From SHZL01 sp035292625 (GTDB taxonomy: Bacteria; Pseudomonadota; Gammaproteobacteria; Xanthomonadales; SZUA-36), in NCBI GenBank assembly GCA_035292625.1, contig DATDPS010000201.1, positions 1 to 6,957 on the forward strand: a DNA stretch of 6,957 bases. Reading direction: 5' to 3'. The notes below the pieces were generated by a model. The model was not told the origin of the DNA and did not search any database. It saw only the letters and a program-made list of their open reading frames with translations. The translations under genes and the position numbers were made by a program. Positions 1 through 5,419 of this stretch are shown one piece after another; the stretch's first letter is position 1, and each line of letters opens with the position of its first letter.

Positions 1-31
1 CCATGACCTCGTAGTAATCCTTGAATTTCAT
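1..31 (-). CDS. J-domain protein (CbpA/DnaJ-like), N-terminal fragment
   Basis: Only the first ten codons are in the window; the gene continues beyond the left edge on the minus strand. The visible peptide reads MKFKDYYEVM. The F-K-D-Y-Y-x-V pattern is how J-domain co-chaperones of the CbpA/DnaJ type usually begin, just before helix I of the J domain, which stimulates DnaK ATPase activity. A purine-rich GGGGCAGG lies a few bases upstream of the ATG and supports this start. The gene is on the same strand as the heme A synthase, about 120 bases downstream of its stop, so it could be a separate unit or the distal part of one. Ten residues are very little evidence, and the HPD motif that would prove a J domain lies outside the window. 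Confidence 0.55.
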   Translation of the reverse strand, partial: MKFKDYYEVM

Positions 32-151
32 CTGCCTGCCCCGTTGTCACCGCCGCCCTGCGGAAGTACCGGTGATTATTCCATGTCTGGCTTGGAACCG
101 GAAAGTTCGATCTTGTCCCCGCCTGATTTGCCGCCTGGTTCGTGCGGCGCT

Positions 152-1150
152 TTAGGTGTTCCTGAGCGGCCGCGGCCGGCGGCCTTGCAGGTGCAGCAAG
201 CGCAACAGGGCCAATAAGAGCAAGCCGGCCAGCCAGTTATGCGCCACGGCCAGGGCGATGGGCAGGCCGTAGAGCACCGAGAAGATACCGACTGAAAACT
301 CCGCCGCCACGAGCAGCAGGATGGCGCTGCCAGTATTGCGCTGCCGGCTGCCGCCACGTATGGCCAGCAGGCCGGCGGCGAATACCAGGGCCAGGGTCGC
401 CAGGGCACCCAGGCGGTGCACCTGGTGGATGGCGATGCGTTCAGGCCCGCCGATGGCCTGACCGGAGGCGGTCACGGCGTGGGCACGGCTGAGATCCAGG
501 GCAGCGATGAGTTCTTTACCCGGCCACCAGCCGCCGTGGCAATCCGGCAAGGTGCGGCAGGAGGTGGCGGCAAAATTTGCGCTGGTCAGACCGCCGAGCA
601 GAATCTGCGTGGCCAGCAGGGCGATGGCCATCACCACCAGGCCGGTTTTCGACCCTTGCGTGCCGGGCGGTTGCAGTGCCGCCGCCTGCTTGAACCACAG
701 CCAGCCGAGCAGCCCCAGCATGGCAAACCCGCCCGCTAAATTACCCATCACCACCGCCGGGTCGTGCAGGCTGCCGGAGCGGATGCCCAAAAGGGCCAGC
801 CAGACGGTCAGAGCAAGCAGTGCCAGCGTAGTCAGCCGATGACGGCGTTGGCGGAAAGCCATTAGGTTGAGAATCAGAACCGCGATGCCCAGAACGCTCG
901 CTACCAGGCGATGCAGCGGAGTGGCCCAGGCCAACGGCTGTTCGGCCGTGGCGATGATGCGCTGGTAGGCGTCCCGGGCGGCCTGGGCGGCGGGCGATGC
1001 GAGCGGCGTGGAAACTTCCGCGGCACCGATGCGGCCATAACAAGCCGGCCATTCCGCGCAGCCAATACCGGAGTGGGCGAGGCGCAGGTAAGCACTCAGG
1101 GAAACCAGCACGATCACCAGCACCAGCGAGATTCCCGTGAGTGTCTTCAA
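152..1150 (-). CDS. ctaA: heme A synthase (COX15/CtaA family)
   Basis: This 332-residue polytopic membrane protein is of normal family length. COX15/CtaA converts heme O to heme A by oxidising the C8 methyl group, supplying heme A-containing oxidases. The N-terminus has the family signature YLRLAHSGIGCAEWPAC at residues 21-37, with a periplasmic cysteine pair C31/C37. A second pair, C198/C204, follows the GGLTSAN motif (186-192). Likely heme ligands are H80 (PLHR), H245 (QVHR) and H304 (AHNWLAG); H129 and H242 are further conserved-type histidines. In the N-terminal half the region that often carries a VV-x2-HL histidine reads VVMGNLAGG, with N137 there. About eight helices are apparent. The start is a TTG with GGGAGA six bases upstream. 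The gene is 58 bases downstream of the lipoprotein gene on the same strand. Family identity is secure; heme ligand assignment is by motif only. Confidence 0.93.
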   Translation of the reverse strand: MKTLTGISLVLVIVLVSLSAYLRLAHSGIGCAEWPACYGRIGAAEVSTPLASPAAQAARDAYQRIIATAEQPLAWATPLHRLVASVLGIAVLILNLMAFRQRRHRLTTLALLALTVWLALLGIRSGSLHDPAVVMGNLAGGFAMLGLLGWLWFKQAAALQPPGTQGSKTGLVVMAIALLATQILLGGLTSANFAATSCRTLPDCHGGWWPGKELIAALDLSRAHAVTASGQAIGGPERIAIHQVHRLGALATLALVFAAGLLAIRGGSRQRNTGSAILLLVAAEFSVGIFSVLYGLPIALAVAHNWLAGLLLLALLRLLHLQGRRPRPLRNT

Positions 1151-1156
1151 TATTGT

Positions 1157-1162
1157 TCTCCC
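1157..1162 (-). promoter_or_regulatory. ribosome binding site deciding the TTG start of ctaA
   Basis: Read on the minus strand this is GGGAGA, six bases before the TTG codon at 1150-1148, and it justifies choosing that unusual start. It lies within the perfect palindrome CTCCCGGGAG (1158-1167). It is also next to a small possible hairpin (GGAGC at 1164-1168 with GCTCC at 1175-1179). Local folding might therefore influence ctaA translation, although the stem is short. Confidence 0.55.
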
Positions 1163-1208
1163 GGGAGCTGCGCGGCTCCGTGTCTGTACTGGCCCGCTTG
1201 CCGGTTGT

Positions 1209-1865
1209 TCAGTCCTTGACCCGGGTCAACTGGCGGGCTTGTCCGCGGACCAGGCGCACGAAGCGGGGCGATTTTTTCCATTCTACCCGGTCCAGGCTGT
1301 TGTGGAAGCTCCACACCCAGGCGGCGTCCCACTGAAATTGGTAATCATTGGCGGACCAGTATTCGCCCGGCTGCGTATGCGGAAAGTAGCGCAAATTGAT
1401 CGATGGCGGGACGGCGCTTTTGCGCGGGTCGCTGATCGAGCCCAATTCGTCACGGCTGGGCATGCGCCAGTCGTCGAATCCGCACAGACCGGCGGCGTTG
1501 ACTGCGGTGACATAGGCCGCCGTGTCGCAGTCGCTGCCAAGGCATTCACCGCCGTTGGCCGTGCCACGGTAATCCAGTTCGCCGTCGTGGGATTCGAGCG
1601 GGTTGTACCAGCTGTAGGTGTTGCCGCTGTGGCGTAGCCCCGGCTGGTGCGTTTTCACTTCCCAGGTCAGGCCGGTGAATTCGTCGAGCACACATACGCC
1701 TGGCGCGACTGAGGCCTCCAGGATCTGTCCATCGCTGCTTACCGCCCGGTACTTGGTGTCATGTATTTCCGGCCCGGGGGCCGAACTGTCGCTGCAAGCC
1801 GCCAGCAGCAGGCTGGCGGTTACTGCAAACTCGATCCGGAGCGGATGGAAACGAAGCATAACCAT
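1209..1865 (-). CDS. DUF1566 (Lcl C-terminal domain) lipoprotein
   Basis: This is a 218-residue predicted lipoprotein. The N-terminus has a basic stretch, a hydrophobic segment and the lipobox L21-A22-A23-C24, so C24 would be lipidated after signal peptidase II cleavage. The body shows the DUF1566/Lcl_C pattern: TGLTWEVK at 64-71, an aromatic TYSWYNP at 83-89, LCGFDDWRMPSRDEL at 127-141, EYWSAND at 168-174 and a C-terminal RFVRLVRG at 201-208. These domains occur on surface or periplasmic proteins, often in many copies per genome, and have no settled biochemical role. C58, C108, C113 and C128 could form disulfides. The ATG at 1865 lacks a clear Shine-Dalgarno; a second in-frame ATG at 1859 is equally possible and leaves the lipobox intact. 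It is transcribed divergently from the nitric oxide reductase-like cluster and shares that promoter region. Confidence 0.85.
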   Translation of the reverse strand: MVMLRFHPLRIEFAVTASLLLAACSDSSAPGPEIHDTKYRAVSSDGQILEASVAPGVCVLDEFTGLTWEVKTHQPGLRHSGNTYSWYNPLESHDGELDYRGTANGGECLGSDCDTAAYVTAVNAAGLCGFDDWRMPSRDELGSISDPRKSAVPPSINLRYFPHTQPGEYWSANDYQFQWDAAWVWSFHNSLDRVEWKKSPRFVRLVRGQARQLTRVKD

Positions 1866-1920
1866 GTGACAACCGGCAATGAAAGTGCTGAATGGTACAG
1901 GAGAAAATTAATTGAAGTAT

Positions 1921-1934
1921 TTGATCTGCATCAA
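1921..1934 (+). promoter_or_regulatory. FNR/DNR-type operator, perfect palindrome
   Basis: TTGAT-CTGC-ATCAA matches all ten specified positions of the binding site known for FNR (low oxygen) and for the related NO-sensing regulator DNR. Its centre (1927.5) is 41.5 bases upstream of the start site predicted from the -10 element at 1956-1961, the standard class II activator position. No good -35 hexamer is present, as expected for an activator-dependent promoter. The nearest gene downstream begins the reductase cluster at 2047. The site is symmetrical and could also act on the divergent lipoprotein gene, but only a weak -10 (TACCAT, minus strand, 1897-1892) is seen there. Confidence 0.82.
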
Positions 1935-1955
1935 CTGGCAGGTGAAACGCTTTGC

Positions 1956-1961
1956 TAGAAT
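1956..1961 (+). promoter_or_regulatory. -10 element of the reductase cluster promoter
   Basis: TAGAAT differs from the sigma-70 consensus TATAAT at one base. Transcription would begin about seven or eight bases later, near 1969, leaving a leader of roughly 78 bases before the ATG at 2047. The spacing to the FNR/DNR-type box is the main support. Confidence 0.7.
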
Positions 1962-1969
1962 CCCGTGAA

Positions 1970-2011
1970 CCGGCCGTCCCGGGGCTGCCAGCCCGGGCTT
2001 TGTCCAGCCGG
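1970..2011 (+). other. predicted stem-loop at the 5' end of the cluster mRNA
   Basis: CCGGC at 1970-1974 can pair with GCCGG at 2007-2011. Inside this, CCCGGG at 1978-1983 pairs with CCCGGG at 1992-1997. The structure would sit at the very start of the predicted transcript. No T-run follows, so it is not a standard terminator. It may stabilise the mRNA or be incidental in GC-rich DNA. Confidence 0.4.
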
Positions 2012-2046
2012 ACTCAACATAACAACGTACAGCGGATGCCAACATC

Positions 2047-2217
2047 ATGAACCAAGATACTTCCAGCACACCAGCGGCCGAGCGCGTTCCGGTCATGCAA
2101 AAAATTCTCGACAATCCGTTTCTCCTGTTGTTTATCGGCGTGGTCTTTCCCACTGTGTTTTACATCGTTTGGGGAATCATGGAACTCATTACCATCCCCC
2201 TGACCACGTCCCCTTGA
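2047..2217 (+). CDS. small single-helix membrane protein, first gene of the reductase cluster
   Basis: This short open frame encodes 56 residues from an ATG to a TGA. Residues 1-23 are polar (MNQDTSSTPAAERVP at the start), and residues about 24-47 form one hydrophobic helix containing P35 and a Y39-W42 aromatic patch, followed by a short tail. It is the first gene after the FNR/DNR-type promoter and ends 32 bases before subunit II. B-family oxidases such as Thermus ba3 have a one-helix subunit IIa of 34 residues. This protein could be an analogous structural subunit of the reductase, but no sequence homology is claimed. The Shine-Dalgarno is weak (AGCGGA about ten bases upstream). That it is a real gene is inferred from its position, membrane character and clean fit between promoter and subunit II. 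Confidence 0.68.
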   Translation: MNQDTSSTPAAERVPVMQKILDNPFLLLFIGVVFPTVFYIVWGIMELITIPLTTSP

Positions 2218-2249
2218 CCCATTAACACTTCAGCAGAGCAGGTGACACC

Positions 2250-2801
2250 GTGAGCAGTATTCAACCGCCCGCCCAGGTCCTGTGGTGGAAACAGCCGCTG
2301 GATCGTGTAGAGGGAACCTGGATCGCCATTGCGCTGACCTGGTCCCTGATCATGTTCGTCATGATGCCCCTGTGGCATGTTTATGGAAAACAGAACCTGT
2401 CCAACGAAGCCTACCGCACGACGCCCGAGGCTTTCATGGCCAAAACCATGGCCATGGTCAATGAACATACCGTCCGCACCGAAACCGATCAGCAGATTCC
2501 GGTGGTCAGTCCGCCGCCGGGCAGCGATGTCTACCTGATTGCCCGCCTGTGGCAGTGGTGGCCGATCCTGGAACTGCAAAGAGGCCAGACTTACCGCCTG
2601 CACATTGCTTCCATGGACTGGCAGCACGGTTTTTCATTGCAGCCGGTCAACATCAACTCGCAAATTCTGCCGGGTTACGAGATGGTACTGACCGTGACAC
2701 CGGATACAGCAGGCGATCAGACCATCATCTGCAACGAGTATTGCGGCATTGGACATCACAATATGGTGGGTAAAATCCTGGTAACCGGGGGTGGATTATG
2801 A
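2250..2801 (+). CDS. norS: CuA subunit II of an sNOR-like heme-copper reductase
   Basis: This 183-residue protein has one N-terminal membrane helix (about 23-44) and a periplasmic cupredoxin domain, like the short subunit II of ba3-type oxidases. It receives electrons from a cytochrome c or cupredoxin at its binuclear CuA site. Ligands are H126 (WQHGF), C161, the backbone carbonyl of E163, C165, H169 and M172. The spacing C-x3-C-x3-H-x2-M and the 35-residue H126-C161 distance equal those in Thermus ba3. E21 (VEGTW) matches the position of Thermus E15, the entry of the K proton channel. The start is a GTG preceded four bases upstream by AGGTGA, a strong anti-Shine-Dalgarno match. The stop overlaps the next start as ATGA, so subunit I is translationally coupled. 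The symbol rests on the partner subunit's active site and the norS-norY-senC gene order of ammonia oxidisers; a generic name is ba3-type subunit II. Confidence 0.9.
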   Translation: MSSIQPPAQVLWWKQPLDRVEGTWIAIALTWSLIMFVMMPLWHVYGKQNLSNEAYRTTPEAFMAKTMAMVNEHTVRTETDQQIPVVSPPPGSDVYLIARLWQWWPILELQRGQTYRLHIASMDWQHGFSLQPVNINSQILPGYEMVLTVTPDTAGDQTIICNEYCGIGHHNMVGKILVTGGGL

Positions 2802-4510
2802 GTACTGCATTGTTCAGAACCTGCCCGGAATCCGGCCTGCAGTTTCACAAGTCCGCGGAGTGGCTGATGCGGGCAAATGCCGTGGCGGCGGTGGTCATGT
2901 TGTTGATCGGCGGTATAACCGCGCTGATGGTGACGCTGACGCGTTGGCCTGCGGTGCACTTGCTGCCGGCTGACAAGTTCTACCAACTACTGACCATTCA
3001 CGGCATCAACATGCTGATTTACTGGATCATTTTCTTTGAGATCGCGGTGCTGTACTTCTGCAGCTCCACCTTGCTGCGGGTGCGACTGGCGACACCCCGG
3101 CTGGGCTGGCTGGCCTTTTTCCTGATGGTGGCCGGTGCGGCGCTGAACAACATCTCGGTGCTGTCGGGGAATTCGTCGGTGATGATGACTTCCTATGTGC
3201 CGATGCCGGCCGAGCCCAACTTCTACCTCGGCCTGATCCTGTTCGCGGTCGGCGCTCTGATCGGTTGTTTCATTTTCCTTGGCACGCTGGTCGTAGCCAA
3301 AGATGAAAAAACCTACGAAGGCTCCATCCCGCTGGTGACTTTTGGCGCATTGACGGCCTGCATCATTGCGATCTTCACCATCGCCATGGGGGCGGTCATC
3401 CTCATTCCGACCTGGTTGTGGTCGCTGGGCCTCATTTCCAAGATTGACCCGGCCATGTACCGGCTGGTCTGGTGGGGCTTTGGGCATTCCTCGCAGCAGA
3501 TCAACGTTGCCGCCCACGTCTCGGTCTGGTATGCCATCGCGGCCATCGTTTTCGGCGCCAAGCCGCTGTCGGAAAAAGTCAGCCGCACCGCCTTCCTCCT
3601 GTACATCGCCTTCTTGCAACTGGCCTCGGCGCATCATTTGCTGGTCGACCCGGGTCTCAGCTCGACCTGGAAAATCTTCAATACCAGCTACGCGATGTAC
3701 CTCGCCGTGCTGGCCAGCATGGTGCACGGCCTCACGGTGCCGGGCTCCATCGAAGTGGCCCAGCGCGCCAAGGGCCTGAGCCGCGGTTTGTTCGAATGGC
3801 TGCGCAAGGCGCCGTGGGGCAATCCGACGTTTTCCGGCATGTTCATTTCGCTCATCGGTTTCGGCTTCATCGGCGGGATTTCCGGCGTGGTCATGGGCAC
3901 GGAGCAGATCAATATCATCATCCACAACACCATTTACGTGCCGGGACACTTTCATGCCACGGTGGTGTTGGGCACCACGCTGGCCTTCATGGCACTGACC
4001 TACTTCCTGATCCCGGTGTTGTTCCGCCGGCAGGTGATGTTTCCGGTCCTGGCCAGGTGGCAACCCTACCTGTTCGGTATCGGCATGGGCGTGTTCACGC
4101 TGGTATTGATGGGAGCGGGCACCCTGGGCGTTCAACGCCGGCACTGGGACATGACCTTTACCGATTCGCTGCTGGGTTTTGATTATCCGGCCAGCGCCTA
4201 CACCCTCATGGGGCTGGCCGGCATCAGCGGCATGGCGGCCATCGTGGGTGGCGCCGTTTTCGTGCTGATTACCGTCTTGTCGGTGTTTTTCGGCAAGCGC
4301 GTGGGTTCCGAATCGGCCTGGGGTACGGCCTGGACCCCCCTGCTGCGCGCCCAACCGGACGCTGTGTCGCACGGCGGACACGCGGCGGCGGGCAAGTGGG
4401 GCTTCGCAGCGCCAGGCACCTTCGTGTTCGCCATTTTTTTCCTGGCCATATTCGTGGCCTACTACTGGGTGAACTGGAAGTACCTCGCCTCCGTCTGGCC
4501 CATGTCCTAG
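2798..4510 (+). CDS. norY: catalytic subunit I of an sNOR-like (B-family) heme-copper nitric oxide reductase
   Basis: This 570-residue protein has about 12-13 membrane helices and aligns with ba3-type subunit I. Low-spin heme ligands are H68 (TIHGIN) and H386. The high-spin heme ligand is H384 (VPGHFH), and the CuB ligands are H230, H279 and H280 (AHHLLVDPG). The tyrosine crosslinked to the CuB histidine in oxygen reductases (GHPxVY) is missing: the motif is G229-H230-S-S-Q-Q234. The cbb3-type alternative, six residues before the helix VII histidine pair, is L273. This loss marks nitric oxide reductases of the superfamily, and three CuB histidines with GHSSQQ fit the proposed sNOR group, which would reduce 2 NO to N2O and water. 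Y245 retains a K-channel-like tyrosine (Thermus Y248), so proton uptake from the cytoplasm is possible. The gene starts within the subunit II stop, with GGGGGTGG just upstream, and is followed by a terminator. NO activity itself is inferred. Confidence 0.88.
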   Translation: MSTALFRTCPESGLQFHKSAEWLMRANAVAAVVMLLIGGITALMVTLTRWPAVHLLPADKFYQLLTIHGINMLIYWIIFFEIAVLYFCSSTLLRVRLATPRLGWLAFFLMVAGAALNNISVLSGNSSVMMTSYVPMPAEPNFYLGLILFAVGALIGCFIFLGTLVVAKDEKTYEGSIPLVTFGALTACIIAIFTIAMGAVILIPTWLWSLGLISKIDPAMYRLVWWGFGHSSQQINVAAHVSVWYAIAAIVFGAKPLSEKVSRTAFLLYIAFLQLASAHHLLVDPGLSSTWKIFNTSYAMYLAVLASMVHGLTVPGSIEVAQRAKGLSRGLFEWLRKAPWGNPTFSGMFISLIGFGFIGGISGVVMGTEQINIIIHNTIYVPGHFHATVVLGTTLAFMALTYFLIPVLFRRQVMFPVLARWQPYLFGIGMGVFTLVLMGAGTLGVQRRHWDMTFTDSLLGFDYPASAYTLMGLAGISGMAAIVGGAVFVLITVLSVFFGKRVGSESAWGTAWTPLLRAQPDAVSHGGHAAAGKWGFAAPGTFVFAIFFLAIFVAYYWVNWKYLASVWPMS

Positions 4511-4530
4511 GCATTGGAATGCTGCAATCA

Positions 4531-4561
4531 AACGCCGGGCGTATCGCTGCCCGGCGTTTTT
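4531..4561 (+). terminator. intrinsic terminator after norY
   Basis: A perfect ten-base-pair stem (AACGCCGGGC at 4531-4540 with GCCCGGCGTT at 4549-4558, eight-base loop) runs into a T-tract ending at 4561. It lies 20 bases after the norY stop and 16 bases before the senC ATG. senC and the following gene therefore need readthrough or a promoter inside the end of norY. The arrangement would lower their expression relative to the reductase subunits. Confidence 0.87.
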
Positions 4562-4577
4562 GCATAAGCTTTACCAC

Positions 4578-5417
4578 ATGAATAACAGGACCAGGTTCAC
4601 GGCTCTTGCTTGCGGCCTTGCTGTCACGGCCGGGATTTACTGCGGACCCCTGCTTGCCCAGACCGCTACCGCTGCGGCAGTGCAATATGACGCGGACCAA
4701 TCGCTGGCGACTTCCCAGGCTGTACTCGGCAGCCGACTGGAGAATCTCGAGTTGACCGACAGTCACGGCCAGCGCGTGCAACTGGCGGATTATCTCGGCA
4801 AACCGGTGCTGGTCAGCCTGATATTCACCTCCTGTTACCACGTTTGCCCGGCCATCACCCGCCACCTTGCATCGGCCGTGGAGGTGGCCCGTGAAGCCCT
4901 GGGCGAAGACAGTTTCCAGGTGCTCACCATCGGCTTTGATACGGCCAACGACTCCCCCGAAGCCATGCGCCAGTTTGCCCGGGCGCAGAAGGTCGATGAT
5001 CCGAATTGGGCCTTTCTCAGCGCCACCCCGGAAGTGATGGGTCGCCTGACCGCCAGTGTGGGTTTTGTCTATTTTCCCTCACCGCGTGGATTCGATCACA
5101 TCAACCAGGTGACCCTGGTGGACCGGGACGGGGTGATTTACCGGCAGGTCTACGGCGCTGATTTCGACCTGCCGTGGCTGGTTGAGCCCCTCAAGGAACT
5201 GGTCTTCAACCGGCCGCAGCCGGCGCAGCACTTTGTCACCGGGCTGGTCGACCGGGTGCGCCTGTTTTGCACGGTTTATGATCCTGCCACGGGGCGTTAC
5301 CGCTTTGACTACTCCCTGTTTGTGCAAATCGCCGTGGGCGGCCTCATCATACTGGCCATTGCCGCCTGGCTGCTGCTGGAAATCATTCGCGCCCGGCGGC
5401 GCAAGCGACCGGTTTGA
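4578..5417 (+). CDS. senC: SCO1/SenC copper chaperone with extra C-terminal membrane helix
   Basis: This 279-residue protein has a signal-like hydrophobic stretch (about 8-27, ending LLAQ) and then a thioredoxin-fold SCO domain (about 50-210). Copper ligands are C86 and C90 in TSCYHVCP (C-x3-C) and the distal H174 (FDHINQ). SCO proteins deliver copper to, or reduce, the CuA site of heme-copper enzymes in the periplasm. Unlike the usual one-helix SCO1, this one has a second hydrophobic segment near the C-terminus (about 247-270) followed by a basic tail (RARRRKR), which would anchor the domain and place the tail in the cytoplasm. The ATG at 4578 is chosen. A TTG at 4560 in the same frame lies inside the terminator's T-tract and is unlikely. 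No clear Shine-Dalgarno is seen. Position after norS-norY agrees with a CuA/CuB assembly role, and the next gene starts two bases after the stop. Confidence 0.9.
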   Translation: MNNRTRFTALACGLAVTAGIYCGPLLAQTATAAAVQYDADQSLATSQAVLGSRLENLELTDSHGQRVQLADYLGKPVLVSLIFTSCYHVCPAITRHLASAVEVAREALGEDSFQVLTIGFDTANDSPEAMRQFARAQKVDDPNWAFLSATPEVMGRLTASVGFVYFPSPRGFDHINQVTLVDRDGVIYRQVYGADFDLPWLVEPLKELVFNRPQPAQHFVTGLVDRVRLFCTVYDPATGRYRFDYSLFVQIAVGGLIILAIAAWLLLEIIRARRRKRPV

Positions 5418-5419
5418 CG

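Noticed and set aside
76..408. Minus-strand 110-codon frame extending past the ctaA stop
   Set aside because: Most of it overlaps ctaA in another frame, the product is Trp/Pro/Cys-rich, and no start signal favours the part beyond ctaA.
1137..1637. Plus-strand open frame of 166 codons opposite the lipoprotein gene
   Set aside because: The minus strand has a lipobox and DUF1566 motifs in register, while this frame shows no recognisable domain or good ribosome site.
3472..4182. Plus-strand 236-codon frame inside norY
   Set aside because: It is out of frame with the conserved subunit I motifs and rich in Gly/His/Arg, a frame shadow.
2798..4510. Call as an ordinary ba3- or cbb3-type oxygen reductase subunit I
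   Set aside because: Neither the helix VI tyrosine of A/B families nor the helix VII tyrosine of the C family is present, so an oxygen reductase assignment is not supported despite overall similarity.
2987..4531. Long minus-strand open frame (514 codons) opposite the catalytic subunit gene
   Set aside because: It is antisense to a clearly conserved membrane protein. Its product is a repetitive His/Gln/Arg/Gly-rich chain without motifs or hydrophobic segments, the usual shadow of a GC-rich membrane protein gene.
4560..4577. Upstream TTG start adding six codons to senC
   Set aside because: It lies in the T-tract of the terminator and has no ribosome site; the ATG at 4578 gives a more normal signal sequence.
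5414..5419. TTG at 5414 as start of the cytochrome b fusion
   Set aside because: It would add only two codons and overlap the senC stop. The GTG at 5420 is preferred, though no ribosome site clearly separates them.
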